The position numbers and the translations under genes were made by a program. From positions 1 to 64,000 of the forward strand of contig NZ_BHVX01000006.1 of assembly GCF_003851545.1 (NCBI RefSeq): a DNA stretch of 64,000 nucleotides, read 5' to 3'. Below the pieces are notes generated by a model, which ran no database searches, was not told where the DNA came from, and saw nothing but the letters and a program-made list of their open reading frames with translations. Positions 43,365-53,458 of the stretch are shown here, piece after piece. This stretch comes from Ralstonia sp. SET104 (lineage in GTDB: Bacteria; Pseudomonadota; Gammaproteobacteria; Burkholderiales; Burkholderiaceae). Each line of letters begins with the position of its first letter. The stretch's first letter is position 1.

Positions 43365-44705
43365 ATGCTTGAGGACCACCACTTGTACAAGGCTGCGATC
43401 GAACATTCGCCGATAGGAATCGGCCTGTGCGCGCCGGAGGGTCGCTTCCTCGACGTGAACCGTGCGCTGTGCGCGCTGACCGGTCACGAGGCACAGGCGC
43501 TGCGCACGCGCGATCTGTTCGACCTGTGCCACCCCGATCACACGGAACGTACGCGACATGGTATCGAGTCGCTGCTCGCCGGTCAGCGCGATTCGCTGTC
43601 AATGGAAACGCGCCTGGTGCGCCAGGACGGCACCACTGTGTGGGTGCAGACCGACGTGGCGGTGGCGCGCGACGGTGGCAATACACACCTCGTGGTGCAG
43701 ATGCAGGACGTGACCGCGCGGCGCTTGGCGCTGGAATCGCTGCGCGCGTCGGAGCAACGGTTGGCCTATGTGCTCGACGGCGCGGGGCTCGGTACGTTCG
43801 ATTGGTCCACGCGTGCGCGGCATGTGTCGTTTAACCGCCGGACGGCCGACATGCTCGGCTACGAGCCGATGGATCTGTCCAACGATCCGGATGCCTGGTT
43901 TGCCATGGTGCATCCGCAAGACGTCGCGTTGAGCGCGCGACGCATCTATCGCCATATGCGTGGTGACGCCGAGGGCTTTGAAATCGAGCAGCGCATGCGT
44001 GCGCGCCATGGTCAATGGATCTGGGTGGCTGCGCGTGGCCGTGTGACCGAGCGCGATGCACGCGGCGCGGCCACGCGCGTGAGCGGCACGCTGCTTGACG
44101 TGACACAGCGGCGAACCGCGCTGGATCAGGCACACCATCTTGCGCTGCATGATCCGCTGACGGACTTGCCCAATGCGCGCTTGCTGCGCGATCGGCTGTT
44201 CATTGCCATTCAGACCGCACGTCGCGCGCGCGGTCAGGTTGCCGTCGTGTTCATCGATCTCGATCGCTTCAAGCCCGTCAATGATGAGTATGGTCATGCC
44301 GTGGGCGATCTTGTCCTGAAGGCGACGGCCATGCGATTGCGCAGCGGGCTGCGTGCATCGGACACCGTGGCCCGTCTTGGCGGCGATGAATTTGTTGTCG
44401 TGCTTACGCACTGCGCTACGCGCGACGATGTGTCGCAAACCGTGGAACGCCTGATCGAGCAGTTGCAGACGCCGTTCCGTGTGGAAGGCCACGTGTTGTC
44501 GATGGGCGTGAGCGCCGGCGTGGCGCTGTATCCGACCGACGGGCGCGACGCGCCAACGCTCATCCGCAATGCCGACGCTGCGATGTATGAGGTCAAGCGT
44601 GCTGGCGGCAACGGTTTCGGCTTCCATGCCTCGCTCAACTACGAGCGGTTGATGGGCATGCGACCGCGCGCTCGCGATCTCGACGGCGAAGCCGACGCGC
44701 GTTAA
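43365..44705 (+). CDS. PAS-PAS-GGDEF diguanylate cyclase
   Basis: A 446-residue cytosolic cyclase that makes c-di-GMP from two GTP. Two PAS domains (about residues 5-120, beginning LYKAAIEHSPIGIGLCAPEG, and about 130-255) precede a GGDEF domain with intact active site RLGGDEF near 337-343 and an inhibitory RxxD site (RASD) five residues before the GGDEF. No EAL domain and no membrane helices, so the signal is probably a cytosolic ligand or redox state. The ATG at 43365 starts the first PAS domain; an alternative ATG at 43290 adds 25 residues and has a weak upstream AGG. Confidence 0.9.
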   Translation: MLEDHHLYKAAIEHSPIGIGLCAPEGRFLDVNRALCALTGHEAQALRTRDLFDLCHPDHTERTRHGIESLLAGQRDSLSMETRLVRQDGTTVWVQTDVAVARDGGNTHLVVQMQDVTARRLALESLRASEQRLAYVLDGAGLGTFDWSTRARHVSFNRRTADMLGYEPMDLSNDPDAWFAMVHPQDVALSARRIYRHMRGDAEGFEIEQRMRARHGQWIWVAARGRVTERDARGAATRVSGTLLDVTQRRTALDQAHHLALHDPLTDLPNARLLRDRLFIAIQTARRARGQVAVVFIDLDRFKPVNDEYGHAVGDLVLKATAMRLRSGLRASDTVARLGGDEFVVVLTHCATRDDVSQTVERLIEQLQTPFRVEGHVLSMGVSAGVALYPTDGRDAPTLIRNADAAMYEVKRAGGNGFGFHASLNYERLMGMRPRARDLDGEADAR

Positions 44706-44716
44706 TCAACCATCGC

Positions 44717-44750
44717 GCAAAACAAAACGGCCCGCCGCAAGGGCAGGCCG
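44717..44750 (-). terminator. Intrinsic terminator of pagL
   Basis: Read on the minus strand, a 9-bp stem (CGGCCTGCC with GGCGGGCCG, one G-U pair) with a CTTGC loop is followed by TTTTGTTTT. It starts about 30 nt beyond the pagL stop and lies between convergent genes. Confidence 0.85.
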
Positions 44751-44778
44751 CGTGTCTGAAAACGCAGACGCTCAGACT

Positions 44779-45342
44779 TTAGAACGTGTAACGCAGGTAC
44801 AGCTCGTTCAGATCGGTGCCCGGGTTCGGGCGCTTGATCGATGCGTTCGACAGGTGTTCAAAGCGATAGCCCATCTGGAACTGTTGCTTGCTGCCGAAGG
44901 CCACACCCACGCCGATCATGTCGGAGAACTGGAAGGCCGTGCTGAAGTTGTGCTCATCCGACGTACGGGTGTGCGACAGCAGACGCGGGCCAACCCCGGC
45001 TTCAATGAACGGCACCCACGAGCCGCCGCGCTTTTCGATGCGGAACAGCGGCGTCACCCCAAACTCGGTCAGGTTCTGGCGATTGGTGCCCTTGGTCGAG
45101 CGCCATTGGCCCAGCGCGACTTCCCAATCCAGGTTCACGAACCAGCCTTCCGGGTTGCCCCAGTGGAAGCCCGAATCGAAATCCAGATCGACGCCGTACT
45201 TCTCGATGCCGTGGCGGTTGTCCTTGCCGTAGATGGCGCGCACGGACGGGTCAGCCTGCGCAGGCAGGGCGGAGAACAGCGTGGCGGCACCCAGGGCGGT
45301 GGCCAGCAGCTTGGCGGAACGAGGAAGCGCGGATCGGATCAT
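44779..45342 (-). CDS. pagL: PagL-type lipid A 3-O-deacylase
   Basis: Outer-membrane beta-barrel acyloxyacyl hydrolase of 187 residues that removes the 3-position acyl chain from lipid A. The signal peptide ends at LPAQA (about residue 30). The catalytic His-Ser pair is in the family motif FEHLSNASI, followed by KRPNPGTDLNELYLRYTF with the C-terminal aromatic residue used in barrel assembly. Lipid A deacylation lowers TLR4 recognition and alters membrane permeability. It is near mdt-type pump genes and arnT, which also affect envelope resistance, but it has its own terminator. Confidence 0.92.
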   Translation of the reverse strand: MIRSALPRSAKLLATALGAATLFSALPAQADPSVRAIYGKDNRHGIEKYGVDLDFDSGFHWGNPEGWFVNLDWEVALGQWRSTKGTNRQNLTEFGVTPLFRIEKRGGSWVPFIEAGVGPRLLSHTRTSDEHNFSTAFQFSDMIGVGVAFGSKQQFQMGYRFEHLSNASIKRPNPGTDLNELYLRYTF

Positions 45343-45644
45343 CAGAGAGAGGCGGAGTCAATTGAGCGGCGCGCGTGAATCTGGGCAACAGCGTCGGCAA
45401 CCACGCGCGCGGCGGACATGGCGGCAGGCAAACAGACGGTCGGCATAGCACCGGGGCGGGCTTGCAGGGCACCCAGCGACGCAATTTACGCGCCTGCTGC
45501 TGCACCAGCACGCCCGGAGGATCAGGGTCGTCTGAAATAAATTCTGACGATTATAGGGGGAACTATCCGACTGCGTGCGTGCTTAGGCACAAGAGGATAT
45601 TGCCGATGGCGAAACGTCGTCGGCCACCGGCAACAAGGGGATGC
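45343..45644. other. Intergenic region with a 23-bp imperfect palindrome
   Basis: About 300 nt between the start of pagL and the end of the outer-membrane factor gene. The only structure seen is TCGTCTGAA-ATAAA-TTCTGACGA (45528-45550), nine bases on each arm with one central-arm mismatch, which may be an operator or a weak terminator of the upstream minus-strand pump operon. Confidence 0.5.
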
Positions 45645-47159
45645 CTATTGAGCAGCCGGAGCGGATGCCGGCTGCAGCGCTGCCTGGCCGACCACTGGCA
45701 CCTCCCCATGCCAGCCGCCGCCCAGCGCCTTGACCAGCAGCACCGCTGCCGAGTACTGCTTGCCCTGCAGCGTGAGCAGCGTGCGCTCGGCACTGTAGGC
45801 AGTGGCTTGTGCGGTGATGACTTCCAGGAAGCTCACGGTGCCCGCGCGGTAGCGGTTCAGGTTGAGTTGCGCGGCTTCCTGCGCGGCCTTGACGGCATCG
45901 GCTTGCACGGCAAATTCCTGGGTCTGCCAGCGCAGCGCGGCGAGGTTGTCTTCAACGTCCTGGAAGGCGCCGAGCACGGTCTGGCGGTACGTTGCGACCG
46001 ACGCATCGTAAGCAGCGCCGGCCTTGTCGACGGCAGCCGCGCGAGCGCCCCCATCAAACAGCGTTGCGGCCAGCGTCGGGCCGATCGACCAGACGCGGCT
46101 GGGCAGCGTTGCCAGGCGCGACAGCGTGTTGGCCGCCAACCCGGCCGATGCCCCCAACGTGAGCGTCGGGAAGTACGCGGCCTTGGCCACGCCGATCTGC
46201 GCGTTGGCGGCGGCCATGCGGCGTTCAGCGGCAGCAATGTCGGGACGGCGCTCAAGCACGGCCGACGGCACTTGCAGCGGAATGGCTGGCAAGGCCGGCA
46301 AGTCAGCCGCGCTGGCGGCAGTGGCAGGCGCCAGCGAGAATTCCGCCGGCGGCTTGCCGATCAGCACCGCAATGGCGTGCTCCAGTTGCGCACGCGTGAC
46401 TTCGGTATCCAGCAGCAGCGCTTGCGACTGCTTGAGTTGCGTCTGCGCGGTCAGCACATCCGAGCGCTGCGCCACGCCCACCGCGTACTGATTCTGCGTG
46501 AGCTTCAGGAAGCGTTCGTAGTCGGCCACGGTGCGCTGCAGGACGGCCTTCTGGGTATCCGTGACACGCAATTGGAAATAATTCTGCGCAAGCGTCGCCT
46601 GTGCCGAGAGCAATGCGGACGACAAATCGCCGGCGCTGGCTTGCGCGCTGGCCTTGTTTGACTCTACCGACCGGCGGATGCGGCCCCACAGATCCAGCTC
46701 CCAGCTTGCGTTGAGCGACAGGCTCTGCGAGTTGAGCAGGCTCGGGTTGCCGGTCGAAAGGCTGCCATCGGAGTTGACCGAGGTGCGCACCGAACGGCTG
46801 CGCGTGGCCGATGCACTGGCACCGAGCGTGGGGAAGAACGAAGCCTGTGCCGATTGCACCAGCGCTTGTGCCTGGCGGTACTGCGCCTCGGCTACCCGGA
46901 TGTTCTGGTTGGCGGCGGCCACTTGATCTTCCAGCGCGTTCAGTTGCGCATCGTTGAAGATCTCCCACCACTTGCCGCGGGCGATGGCGTCGCTCGGGCT
47001 GGCAATCTTCCAGCCATCGACGTCCTTGGCTTCCTTGTATTGCTGCGGCACCTGCGTATCCGGCCGCTTGTAATCCGGGCCGACCGCGCAAGCGCCCACG
47101 AGCGCGCACGCGGCCAGCGCGAGCAGTGAGGTACGGAGGGCTTGAGTGCCTCTTGTCAT
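45645..47159 (-). CDS. RND pump outer-membrane factor, NodT/OprM family lipoprotein
   Basis: A 504-residue TolC-like outer-membrane channel subunit. The lipoprotein signal ends at VGACAVGPDYKRP, where the Cys is lipidated, and GPDYKRP is the NodT family hallmark. Two repeated outer-membrane efflux domains (about 65-265 and 285-490) contain the long helical hairpins (e.g. QNIRVAEAQYRQAQALVQSA and the mirrored RRMAAANAQIGVAKA). It is the last gene of the pump operon, starting 2 nt after the permease stop. The longer open frame to 47423 overlaps that permease and is rejected. Confidence 0.94.
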   Translation of the reverse strand: MTRGTQALRTSLLALAACALVGACAVGPDYKRPDTQVPQQYKEAKDVDGWKIASPSDAIARGKWWEIFNDAQLNALEDQVAAANQNIRVAEAQYRQAQALVQSAQASFFPTLGASASATRSRSVRTSVNSDGSLSTGNPSLLNSQSLSLNASWELDLWGRIRRSVESNKASAQASAGDLSSALLSAQATLAQNYFQLRVTDTQKAVLQRTVADYERFLKLTQNQYAVGVAQRSDVLTAQTQLKQSQALLLDTEVTRAQLEHAIAVLIGKPPAEFSLAPATAASAADLPALPAIPLQVPSAVLERRPDIAAAERRMAAANAQIGVAKAAYFPTLTLGASAGLAANTLSRLATLPSRVWSIGPTLAATLFDGGARAAAVDKAGAAYDASVATYRQTVLGAFQDVEDNLAALRWQTQEFAVQADAVKAAQEAAQLNLNRYRAGTVSFLEVITAQATAYSAERTLLTLQGKQYSAAVLLVKALGGGWHGEVPVVGQAALQPASAPAAQ

Positions 47160-47161
47160 GT

Positions 47162-50100
47162 TCAGCTTCCTTGCGAGTCCAATGCGGGCAGCGGTGTGTC
47201 TTTTGTACGGCCGGCGCGGCGCAGGCGCAGCCGGTCCAGTGCCAGGTAGACCACCGGCGTGGTGTATAGCGTGAGGATCTGGCTGACCAGCAGACCGCCG
47301 ACGATGGAGATGCCCAGCGGCGTGCGCAACTCCGCGCCATCGCCATGGCCTAGCGCCAAGGGCAGGGCGCCCAGCAGCGCAGCCATCGTCGTCATCAAGA
47401 TGGGCCGGAAGCGCAGCACGCACGCGTGGAAGATGGCGTCTGCCGGGCTCATGCCCTGGCTGCGCTCCGCTTCCAGCGCGAAGTCGATCATCATGATCGC
47501 GTTCTTCTTGACGATGCCGATCAGCAGAATGACGCCGATCAGCGCGATGATCGAAAAATCCGTATCCGTGACGATCAGCGCCAGCAGTGCACCCACGCCG
47601 GCCGAGGGCAGCGTCGAGAGAATCGTGATCGGGTGCACATAGCTCTCATACAGCACGCCCAGAACGATGTAGATGGTGATCAGCGCAAACAGGATCAGCA
47701 CCGGCTGGCTGGAGAGCGAATCCTGGAACGCCTTGGCGGTGCCCTGGAAACTGCCGTGCACAGAGGACGGCACGCCGATGCGGTTCATCGTGTCCTGAAT
47801 GTCCTGCGTGGCACCTGACAGCGACGCCCCCGGTGCCAGATTGAACGAGATCGTGCTGGCCGCGAACTGCCCCTGGTGATTGACCGCCAGCGCGGTGTTG
47901 GTCGGCTCGTAGTGCGAGAAGGTCGACAGCGGCACCTGCGCGCCCTTCGAGGTGATCAGGTAGATGTCGCGCAGGCCTTCCGGGTTCTGCCAGTACTGCG
48001 GGGCGGCTTCCATCACCACGCGGTACTGGTTGAGCGGGTTGTAGATGGTCGACACCTGGCGCTGCCCGAAAGCGTTGTTCAGCGCGTTGTCGATATCGCT
48101 GGGGTTGATGCCGAGCGACTTCGCCTTGTCGCGGTCGATCACGAGCGAGGTCTGCAGGCCCTTGTCTTGCGTATCGGTGTTGACATCTGTGAGCGACTTG
48201 ACCTGCGTGAGCGCCTGCTTGATCTTCGGATCCCACGCGCGCAGCTCGTTCAGATCGTCCGCCTGCAACGTGTATTGGTACTGCGCATTGCTGGCCCGGC
48301 CGCCCACACGAATGTCCTGCACCGATTGCAGGAACAGGCTCGCGCCCGGTTCTCGCGCCAGCTTGCCGCGCAGGCGGTTGATGACCTGGTCGGCAGACAT
48401 CTTGCGCTCAGCCAGCGGTTTGAGCTGGATGAACATCTGCCCGGTATTGCGCTGGCTGCCGCCCGTGAAACCCACCACGTTCTCCACCGCCGGGTCTTGC
48501 CGGACGGTGGCGATGAAGTCGGTCAGCTTGGTGCGCATTGCCTGAAACGAGATCGACTGGTCTGCCTGGATGAAGCCGATCACGCGGCCCGTGTCCTGCT
48601 GCGGGAAAAACCCCTTGGGCACGATGATGTACAGATAGACGTTCAGGCATACCGTCGCAAACAGGATCAGCAGCGTGAGCCAGCTATGGCGTAGCGCCCA
48701 CGCCAGCGAGTTGCGGTAGATGTCGAGCAGGAAGGTGAAGAAGCCTTCAGTCTTGCGGTGGAACCAGCCGTGTTCTTCATCGGCGGCGGGCCTGAGCAAG
48801 CGCGCGCACATCATTGGTGTGGTGGTGAGCGACACGACCAGCGACACCAGAATGGCCACCGACAACGTTACCGCAAACTCCCGGAACAGCCGGCCCACGA
48901 TGCCGCCCATCATCAGCAGCGGGATGAACACGGCAATCAGCGAGAGGCTCATCGACACCACGGTAAAGCCGACTTCACGTGCGCCCTTGAGCGCCGCCTG
49001 CATGGGCCGCATGCCGTTCTCGATGTGGCGCGAGACGTTCTCCAGCACCACGATCGCATCGTCCACCACAAAGCCTGTGGCCACCGTCAACGCCATCAGC
49101 GAGAGGTTGTCGAGGCTGTAGCCGCACAGGTACATCACCCCGAACGTGCCGATGAGCGAGACCGGCACCGCCACGCTGGGAATGAGCGTTGCCCGCACAT
49201 TGCGCAGGAACAGGAACACCACCATGATCACCAGCGCGATCGACAGCACCAGCGTGCGCTCCACATCCTTGAGCGAGGCGCGGATGGTGGGGGTGCGGTC
49301 CATCATCACATCAAGGTTGATCTGCGCGGGAATGGTATTGCGCAGGTACGGCAGGATGTCGTTGATGCGGTCAACCGTGTCGATGATGTTGGCGCCCGGC
49401 TGCCGGCTGATGATGAGCAGCACCGATGGCTTGCCGTTGGCTGAGCCGTAGTTGCGGATGTCCTGCACGCTGTCGCTGACGTCCGCCACGTCGGCCAGTC
49501 GCACCGGCGCCCCGTTGCGCCAGGCAATGATGAGCGACTGATATTCGACGGCCTTTTTGGCCTGATCGTTGGCATAGATGGTCCAGACGCGCTCGCCGGA
49601 TTCCATCATGCCCTTGGGCTTGTTCGCGTTGGTGCTGGTGATGACGGCGCGCACGGTCTCCATCGAGATGCCGTACTTGTTCAGTGCCATCGGGTTCAGC
49701 TCCACCCGCACCGCGGGCAGTGACGCGCCGCCAATGTTCACCTGGCCCACGCCGTTGATCTGCGACAGCTTCTGCGCAAGGATGGTCGACGCCGCGTCAT
49801 ACAGCTCGCCGCGCGACTTGGTGTCGGAGGTGAGCCCCAGGATCATGATCGGCGCATCGGCCGGATTGACCTTGCGATACGTCGGGTTGCTGGGCAAGCC
49901 CGAAGGCAACAGGCTGCGCGAAGCGTTGATGGCGGCCTGCACATCGCGTGCCGCGCCATCGATGTCGCGCGACAGATCAAACTGCAGCGTGATCCGCGAC
50001 GAGCCGAGCGAGCTGGACGATGTCATCTCGCTAATGCCCGCGATGCGGCCGAGCGAACGCTCCAGCGGCGTTGCCACGGTGGCCGCCATGGTTTCGGGGC

Positions 50101-50263
50101 TCGCGCCCGGCAGCGACGCGCTGACCGAGATGGTCGGGAAATCCACTTGCGGCAGCGGCGACACCGGCAGCAGGCGGAACGCCGCGATACCGGCCAACGC
50201 CACACCGATGGTCAGCAGCGCCGTGGCGACCGGCCGCGCGATAAAGGTGGCGGACAGGTTCAT
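47162..50263 (-). CDS. mdtC: RND multidrug efflux permease, MdtC-like
   Basis: Inner-membrane proton-driven permease of 1033 residues with the HAE1/AcrB fold: helix 1 ([16 protein letters not shown]), two large periplasmic loops, and the proton-relay helix 4 ([20 protein letters not shown], with the paired aspartates). FEFAVTL-type and [12 protein letters not shown] segments mark helix 5-6. Two different adjacent permeases (the next gene is MdtB-like) assemble as a heterotrimer in E. coli MdtABC. The start overlaps the upstream permease stop by 4 nt. Export of bile salts, novobiocin and similar compounds is known for relatives; substrates here are unproven. Confidence 0.94.
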   Translation of the reverse strand: MNLSATFIARPVATALLTIGVALAGIAAFRLLPVSPLPQVDFPTISVSASLPGASPETMAATVATPLERSLGRIAGISEMTSSSSLGSSRITLQFDLSRDIDGAARDVQAAINASRSLLPSGLPSNPTYRKVNPADAPIMILGLTSDTKSRGELYDAASTILAQKLSQINGVGQVNIGGASLPAVRVELNPMALNKYGISMETVRAVITSTNANKPKGMMESGERVWTIYANDQAKKAVEYQSLIIAWRNGAPVRLADVADVSDSVQDIRNYGSANGKPSVLLIISRQPGANIIDTVDRINDILPYLRNTIPAQINLDVMMDRTPTIRASLKDVERTLVLSIALVIMVVFLFLRNVRATLIPSVAVPVSLIGTFGVMYLCGYSLDNLSLMALTVATGFVVDDAIVVLENVSRHIENGMRPMQAALKGAREVGFTVVSMSLSLIAVFIPLLMMGGIVGRLFREFAVTLSVAILVSLVVSLTTTPMMCARLLRPAADEEHGWFHRKTEGFFTFLLDIYRNSLAWALRHSWLTLLILFATVCLNVYLYIIVPKGFFPQQDTGRVIGFIQADQSISFQAMRTKLTDFIATVRQDPAVENVVGFTGGSQRNTGQMFIQLKPLAERKMSADQVINRLRGKLAREPGASLFLQSVQDIRVGGRASNAQYQYTLQADDLNELRAWDPKIKQALTQVKSLTDVNTDTQDKGLQTSLVIDRDKAKSLGINPSDIDNALNNAFGQRQVSTIYNPLNQYRVVMEAAPQYWQNPEGLRDIYLITSKGAQVPLSTFSHYEPTNTALAVNHQGQFAASTISFNLAPGASLSGATQDIQDTMNRIGVPSSVHGSFQGTAKAFQDSLSSQPVLILFALITIYIVLGVLYESYVHPITILSTLPSAGVGALLALIVTDTDFSIIALIGVILLIGIVKKNAIMMIDFALEAERSQGMSPADAIFHACVLRFRPILMTTMAALLGALPLALGHGDGAELRTPLGISIVGGLLVSQILTLYTTPVVYLALDRLRLRRAGRTKDTPLPALDSQGS

Positions 50264-53200
50264 CGCGGGCCGCCGGATTGGTTGGCACCGGGGGTGCCGT
50301 GACGTCGCGCAGCGCGGCGCGCACGCCAATCACGCAGGCGTTCGCCCAGGCTGTCGAAGGCCAGGTAAATGACCGGCGTGGTGAACAGCGTCAGCACCTG
50401 GCTGACGAGCAGGCCGCCCACCATCGTGATCCCCAGCGGCTGGCGCAACTCGGAGCCCACACCTGTGCCCAGCATCAGCGGCAGAGCCCCCAGCAGTGCC
50501 GCCATCGTCGTCATCAGGATCGGGCGGAAACGCAGCAGACACGCCTGGTAGATGGCATCGCGCGGCGTCATGCCTTGCTCGCGCTCCGCTTCCAGCGCGA
50601 AGTCGATCATCATGATCGCGTTCTTCTTGACGATGCCGATCAGCAGGATGATCCCGATGATGGCGATGATGCCCATGTCCTTGCCCGACACCAGCAGCGA
50701 CAGCAGCGCACCCACGCCGGCCGACGGCAGCGTCGAGAGAATCGTCACCGGGTGGATCGTGCTTTCGTACAGCACGCCCAGCACGATGTACATGGTGATG
50801 ATGGCCGCCAGGATCAGCCACAGCTGGTTCGACAGCGATGCGCGGAAGGCCAGCGCTGCACCCTGGAAGCTGGTCTGCATGCTGGCCGGCAGGCCGATTT
50901 CCTGTTCGACAGCGTTGATCGTATCGACCGCCGCGCCCAGCGAAGCGCGCGGCGCCAGGTTGAACGAAATCGTGGCTGCAGGGAATTGGCCCTGATGGTT
51001 CACCACCAGCGAGCCTGGCTGTTCCACGACGGTGGCAAACGCGCCCAGCGGGATCTGCTGGCCGCTGCTCGATGCCACATGCAGGTCATAGAGCGATTGC
51101 AGCCCAAGCTGCATCTTCGGGTCGGTCTCCAGCACCACCCGGTATTGGTTCGACTGCGTGAAGATGGTCGAGATCAGGCGCTGGCCGTAGGCGCTGTACA
51201 GCACGCTGTCGACCGCCGCCATCGTGATGCCGTACACCGCCGCCTTGTCGCGGTCGACCTGTACGTAGGCGCGCAGGCCGTTGTCCTGCAAGTCGCTCGC
51301 CACGTCGCGCAGTTCGTGGGTCTGCTGCAGGCGTTCAACCAGCTTCGGCACCCATTTCGACAGGTTGTTCGGGTCCGGGTCTTCCACCGTGAACTGGTAT
51401 TGCGTGCGGCTGACGCGGTCTTCAATTGTCAGATCCTGCACCGGCTGCATGTACAGCGAGATACCCGCCACCTTGGCAAGCTCCGGCTGCAGGCGCTGGA
51501 TAATCTCGGTGGCGTCGGCGTCGCGCGCATCCTTCGGCTTGAGGTTGATGAGCATGCGGCCGCTGTTGAGCGTGGTGTTCACGCCATCCACGCCAATGAA
51601 CGACGACAGGCTCTCCACCGCCGGGTCTTTCAGCACCACCTCGGCCAGCTTCTGCTGCCGCTCGGCCATGGCCGAGAACGAGATCGACTGCGACGCATCC
51701 GAAATGCCCTGGATCACGCCCGTGTCCTGCACCGGGAAGAATCCCTTGGGCACGGCCACATACAGCACACCCGTCAGCACCAGCGTGCCGATGGCCACCA
51801 GCAGCGTCGTCTTCTGGCGCTCGAGCACCCATTGCAGCATGCGGCCGTAGCGCGCGATGACGTTGTCGAAGAACGCGCCGGCCGCGTGATAGAAGCGCGA
51901 TTGTTCAGCCTCGGGAATGTGCTTGAGCAAGCGCGCGCACATCATCGGTGTGAGCGTGAGCGACACCACGGCCGAGATCAGGATCGATACCGCCAGCGTG
52001 ATCGCAAACTCGCGGAACAGCCGCCCCACCACATCGCCCATGAACAGCAGCGGAATCAGCACCGCAATCAGCGAGAACGTAAGCGAGATGATGGTGAAGC
52101 CGATCTGCTTGGCGCCCTTGAGTGCGGCTTCCATGGGCGGCTCGCCGTCTTCAATGTAGCGGGCGATGTTCTCGATCATGACGATGGCGTCGTCCACCAC
52201 GAAGCCGGTGGCAATCGTGAGCGCCATCAGCGTCAGGTTGTTGATCGAAAACCCGGCCATGTACATCACGCCAAACGTGCCCACCAGCGACAACGGCACC
52301 GCCACCGCCGGAATGACCGTGGCCGGCACGTTGCGCAGGAACAGGAAGATGACCATCACCACCAGCGCCACGGCCAGCAGCAACTCGAACTGCACGTCCG
52401 ACACCGATGCGCGGATGGTCGTCGTGCGGTCGGTCAGCAGCGACACCTCAACATTGCCGGGCAGCGTGTCTTTCAATTGCGGCAGCAGCGCCTTGGCGCG
52501 GTTCACCACTTCAATCACGTTGGCACCGGGCTGGCGCTGCACGTTCAGGATGATCGCGGGTGTGGTGTTGGACCAGGCAGCGAGCTTGCTGTTTTCGGCG
52601 CCGTCGACGATCTGTGCCACGTCGGTCAGGCGGATGGGCGCGCCGTTCTTGTAGGCGACGATCATCTTGCCGTACTCGGCGGCTGACTTGAGCTGGTCGT
52701 TGGCGTCAATGGTTGAGGCGCGCATCGGGCCGTCGAAGCTGCCCTTGGCGCCATTCACGTTGGCCGTGCCGATGGCGGTGCGGATGTCGTCGATCGACAG
52801 GCCCAGCGCCGCCAGCGCCGACGTGTTGGCCTGGATGCGCACGGCTGGCCGCTGGCCGCCGCTGATGCTCACCAGGCCAATGCCCGGCAGTTGCGACAGC
52901 TTTTGCGCAATGCGCGTGTCGACCAGGTCTTCCAGCTTGGGCAACGGCAGTGTGTTGGAGGTGATCGCCAGCGTGAGGATCGGCGCGTCGGCCGGGTTCA
53001 CCTTGCTGTAGATCGGCGGCATCGGCAGGTCGGTCGGCAGCAGGTTGCCGGCCGCGTTGATGGCCGCCTGCACTTCCTGCTCGGCAATATCGAGCGAGAG
53101 CGACAGATCAAACTGCAGCGTGATGACCGAGGCGCCGCCGGAGCTTGCCGACGTCATCTGCTTCAGGCCCGGCATCTGGCCGAACTGCCGCTCCAGCGGC

Positions 53201-53394
53201 GCGGTGATGGACGACGTCATCACGTCGGGGCTTGCACCGGGGTACAGCGTCGTCACCTGGATGGTCGGGTAGTCGACCTCGGGCAGCGCAGAGAGCGGCA
53301 GCATCCGGTACGCCACCAGGCCCGAGAGCAGGATGGCGACCATCAACAGCGTGGTCGCCACGGGCCGGAGGATAAAGATTCGGGAGGGATTCAT
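50260..53394 (-). CDS. mdtB: RND multidrug efflux permease, MdtB-like
   Basis: Companion HAE1-type permease of 1044 residues. It opens [20 protein letters not shown], the N-terminus typical of MdtB, and carries helix 4 with [20 protein letters not shown] including the Asp pair needed for proton coupling. The periplasmic porter domains are complete. It follows the adaptor gene after a 64-nt gap that contains a short direct repeat (GCTTACG twice near 53449-53462), and its stop overlaps the next permease start, so both permeases are translated together. Confidence 0.94.
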   Translation of the reverse strand: MNPSRIFILRPVATTLLMVAILLSGLVAYRMLPLSALPEVDYPTIQVTTLYPGASPDVMTSSITAPLERQFGQMPGLKQMTSASSGGASVITLQFDLSLSLDIAEQEVQAAINAAGNLLPTDLPMPPIYSKVNPADAPILTLAITSNTLPLPKLEDLVDTRIAQKLSQLPGIGLVSISGGQRPAVRIQANTSALAALGLSIDDIRTAIGTANVNGAKGSFDGPMRASTIDANDQLKSAAEYGKMIVAYKNGAPIRLTDVAQIVDGAENSKLAAWSNTTPAIILNVQRQPGANVIEVVNRAKALLPQLKDTLPGNVEVSLLTDRTTTIRASVSDVQFELLLAVALVVMVIFLFLRNVPATVIPAVAVPLSLVGTFGVMYMAGFSINNLTLMALTIATGFVVDDAIVMIENIARYIEDGEPPMEAALKGAKQIGFTIISLTFSLIAVLIPLLFMGDVVGRLFREFAITLAVSILISAVVSLTLTPMMCARLLKHIPEAEQSRFYHAAGAFFDNVIARYGRMLQWVLERQKTTLLVAIGTLVLTGVLYVAVPKGFFPVQDTGVIQGISDASQSISFSAMAERQQKLAEVVLKDPAVESLSSFIGVDGVNTTLNSGRMLINLKPKDARDADATEIIQRLQPELAKVAGISLYMQPVQDLTIEDRVSRTQYQFTVEDPDPNNLSKWVPKLVERLQQTHELRDVASDLQDNGLRAYVQVDRDKAAVYGITMAAVDSVLYSAYGQRLISTIFTQSNQYRVVLETDPKMQLGLQSLYDLHVASSSGQQIPLGAFATVVEQPGSLVVNHQGQFPAATISFNLAPRASLGAAVDTINAVEQEIGLPASMQTSFQGAALAFRASLSNQLWLILAAIITMYIVLGVLYESTIHPVTILSTLPSAGVGALLSLLVSGKDMGIIAIIGIILLIGIVKKNAIMMIDFALEAEREQGMTPRDAIYQACLLRFRPILMTTMAALLGALPLMLGTGVGSELRQPLGITMVGGLLVSQVLTLFTTPVIYLAFDSLGERLRDWRARRAARRHGTPGANQSGGPR

Positions 53395-53458
53395 GCCAGC
53401 TCGGAACAGAAGACTTCGTCAGGCGCGTGCAAGCGGTGCACGACTCACGGCTTACGGC

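Noticed and set aside
50278..52686. Plus-strand open frame of 802 codons opposite mdtB
   Set aside because: Extreme His/Arg/Gln content typical of the antisense of an RND permease gene; no support.
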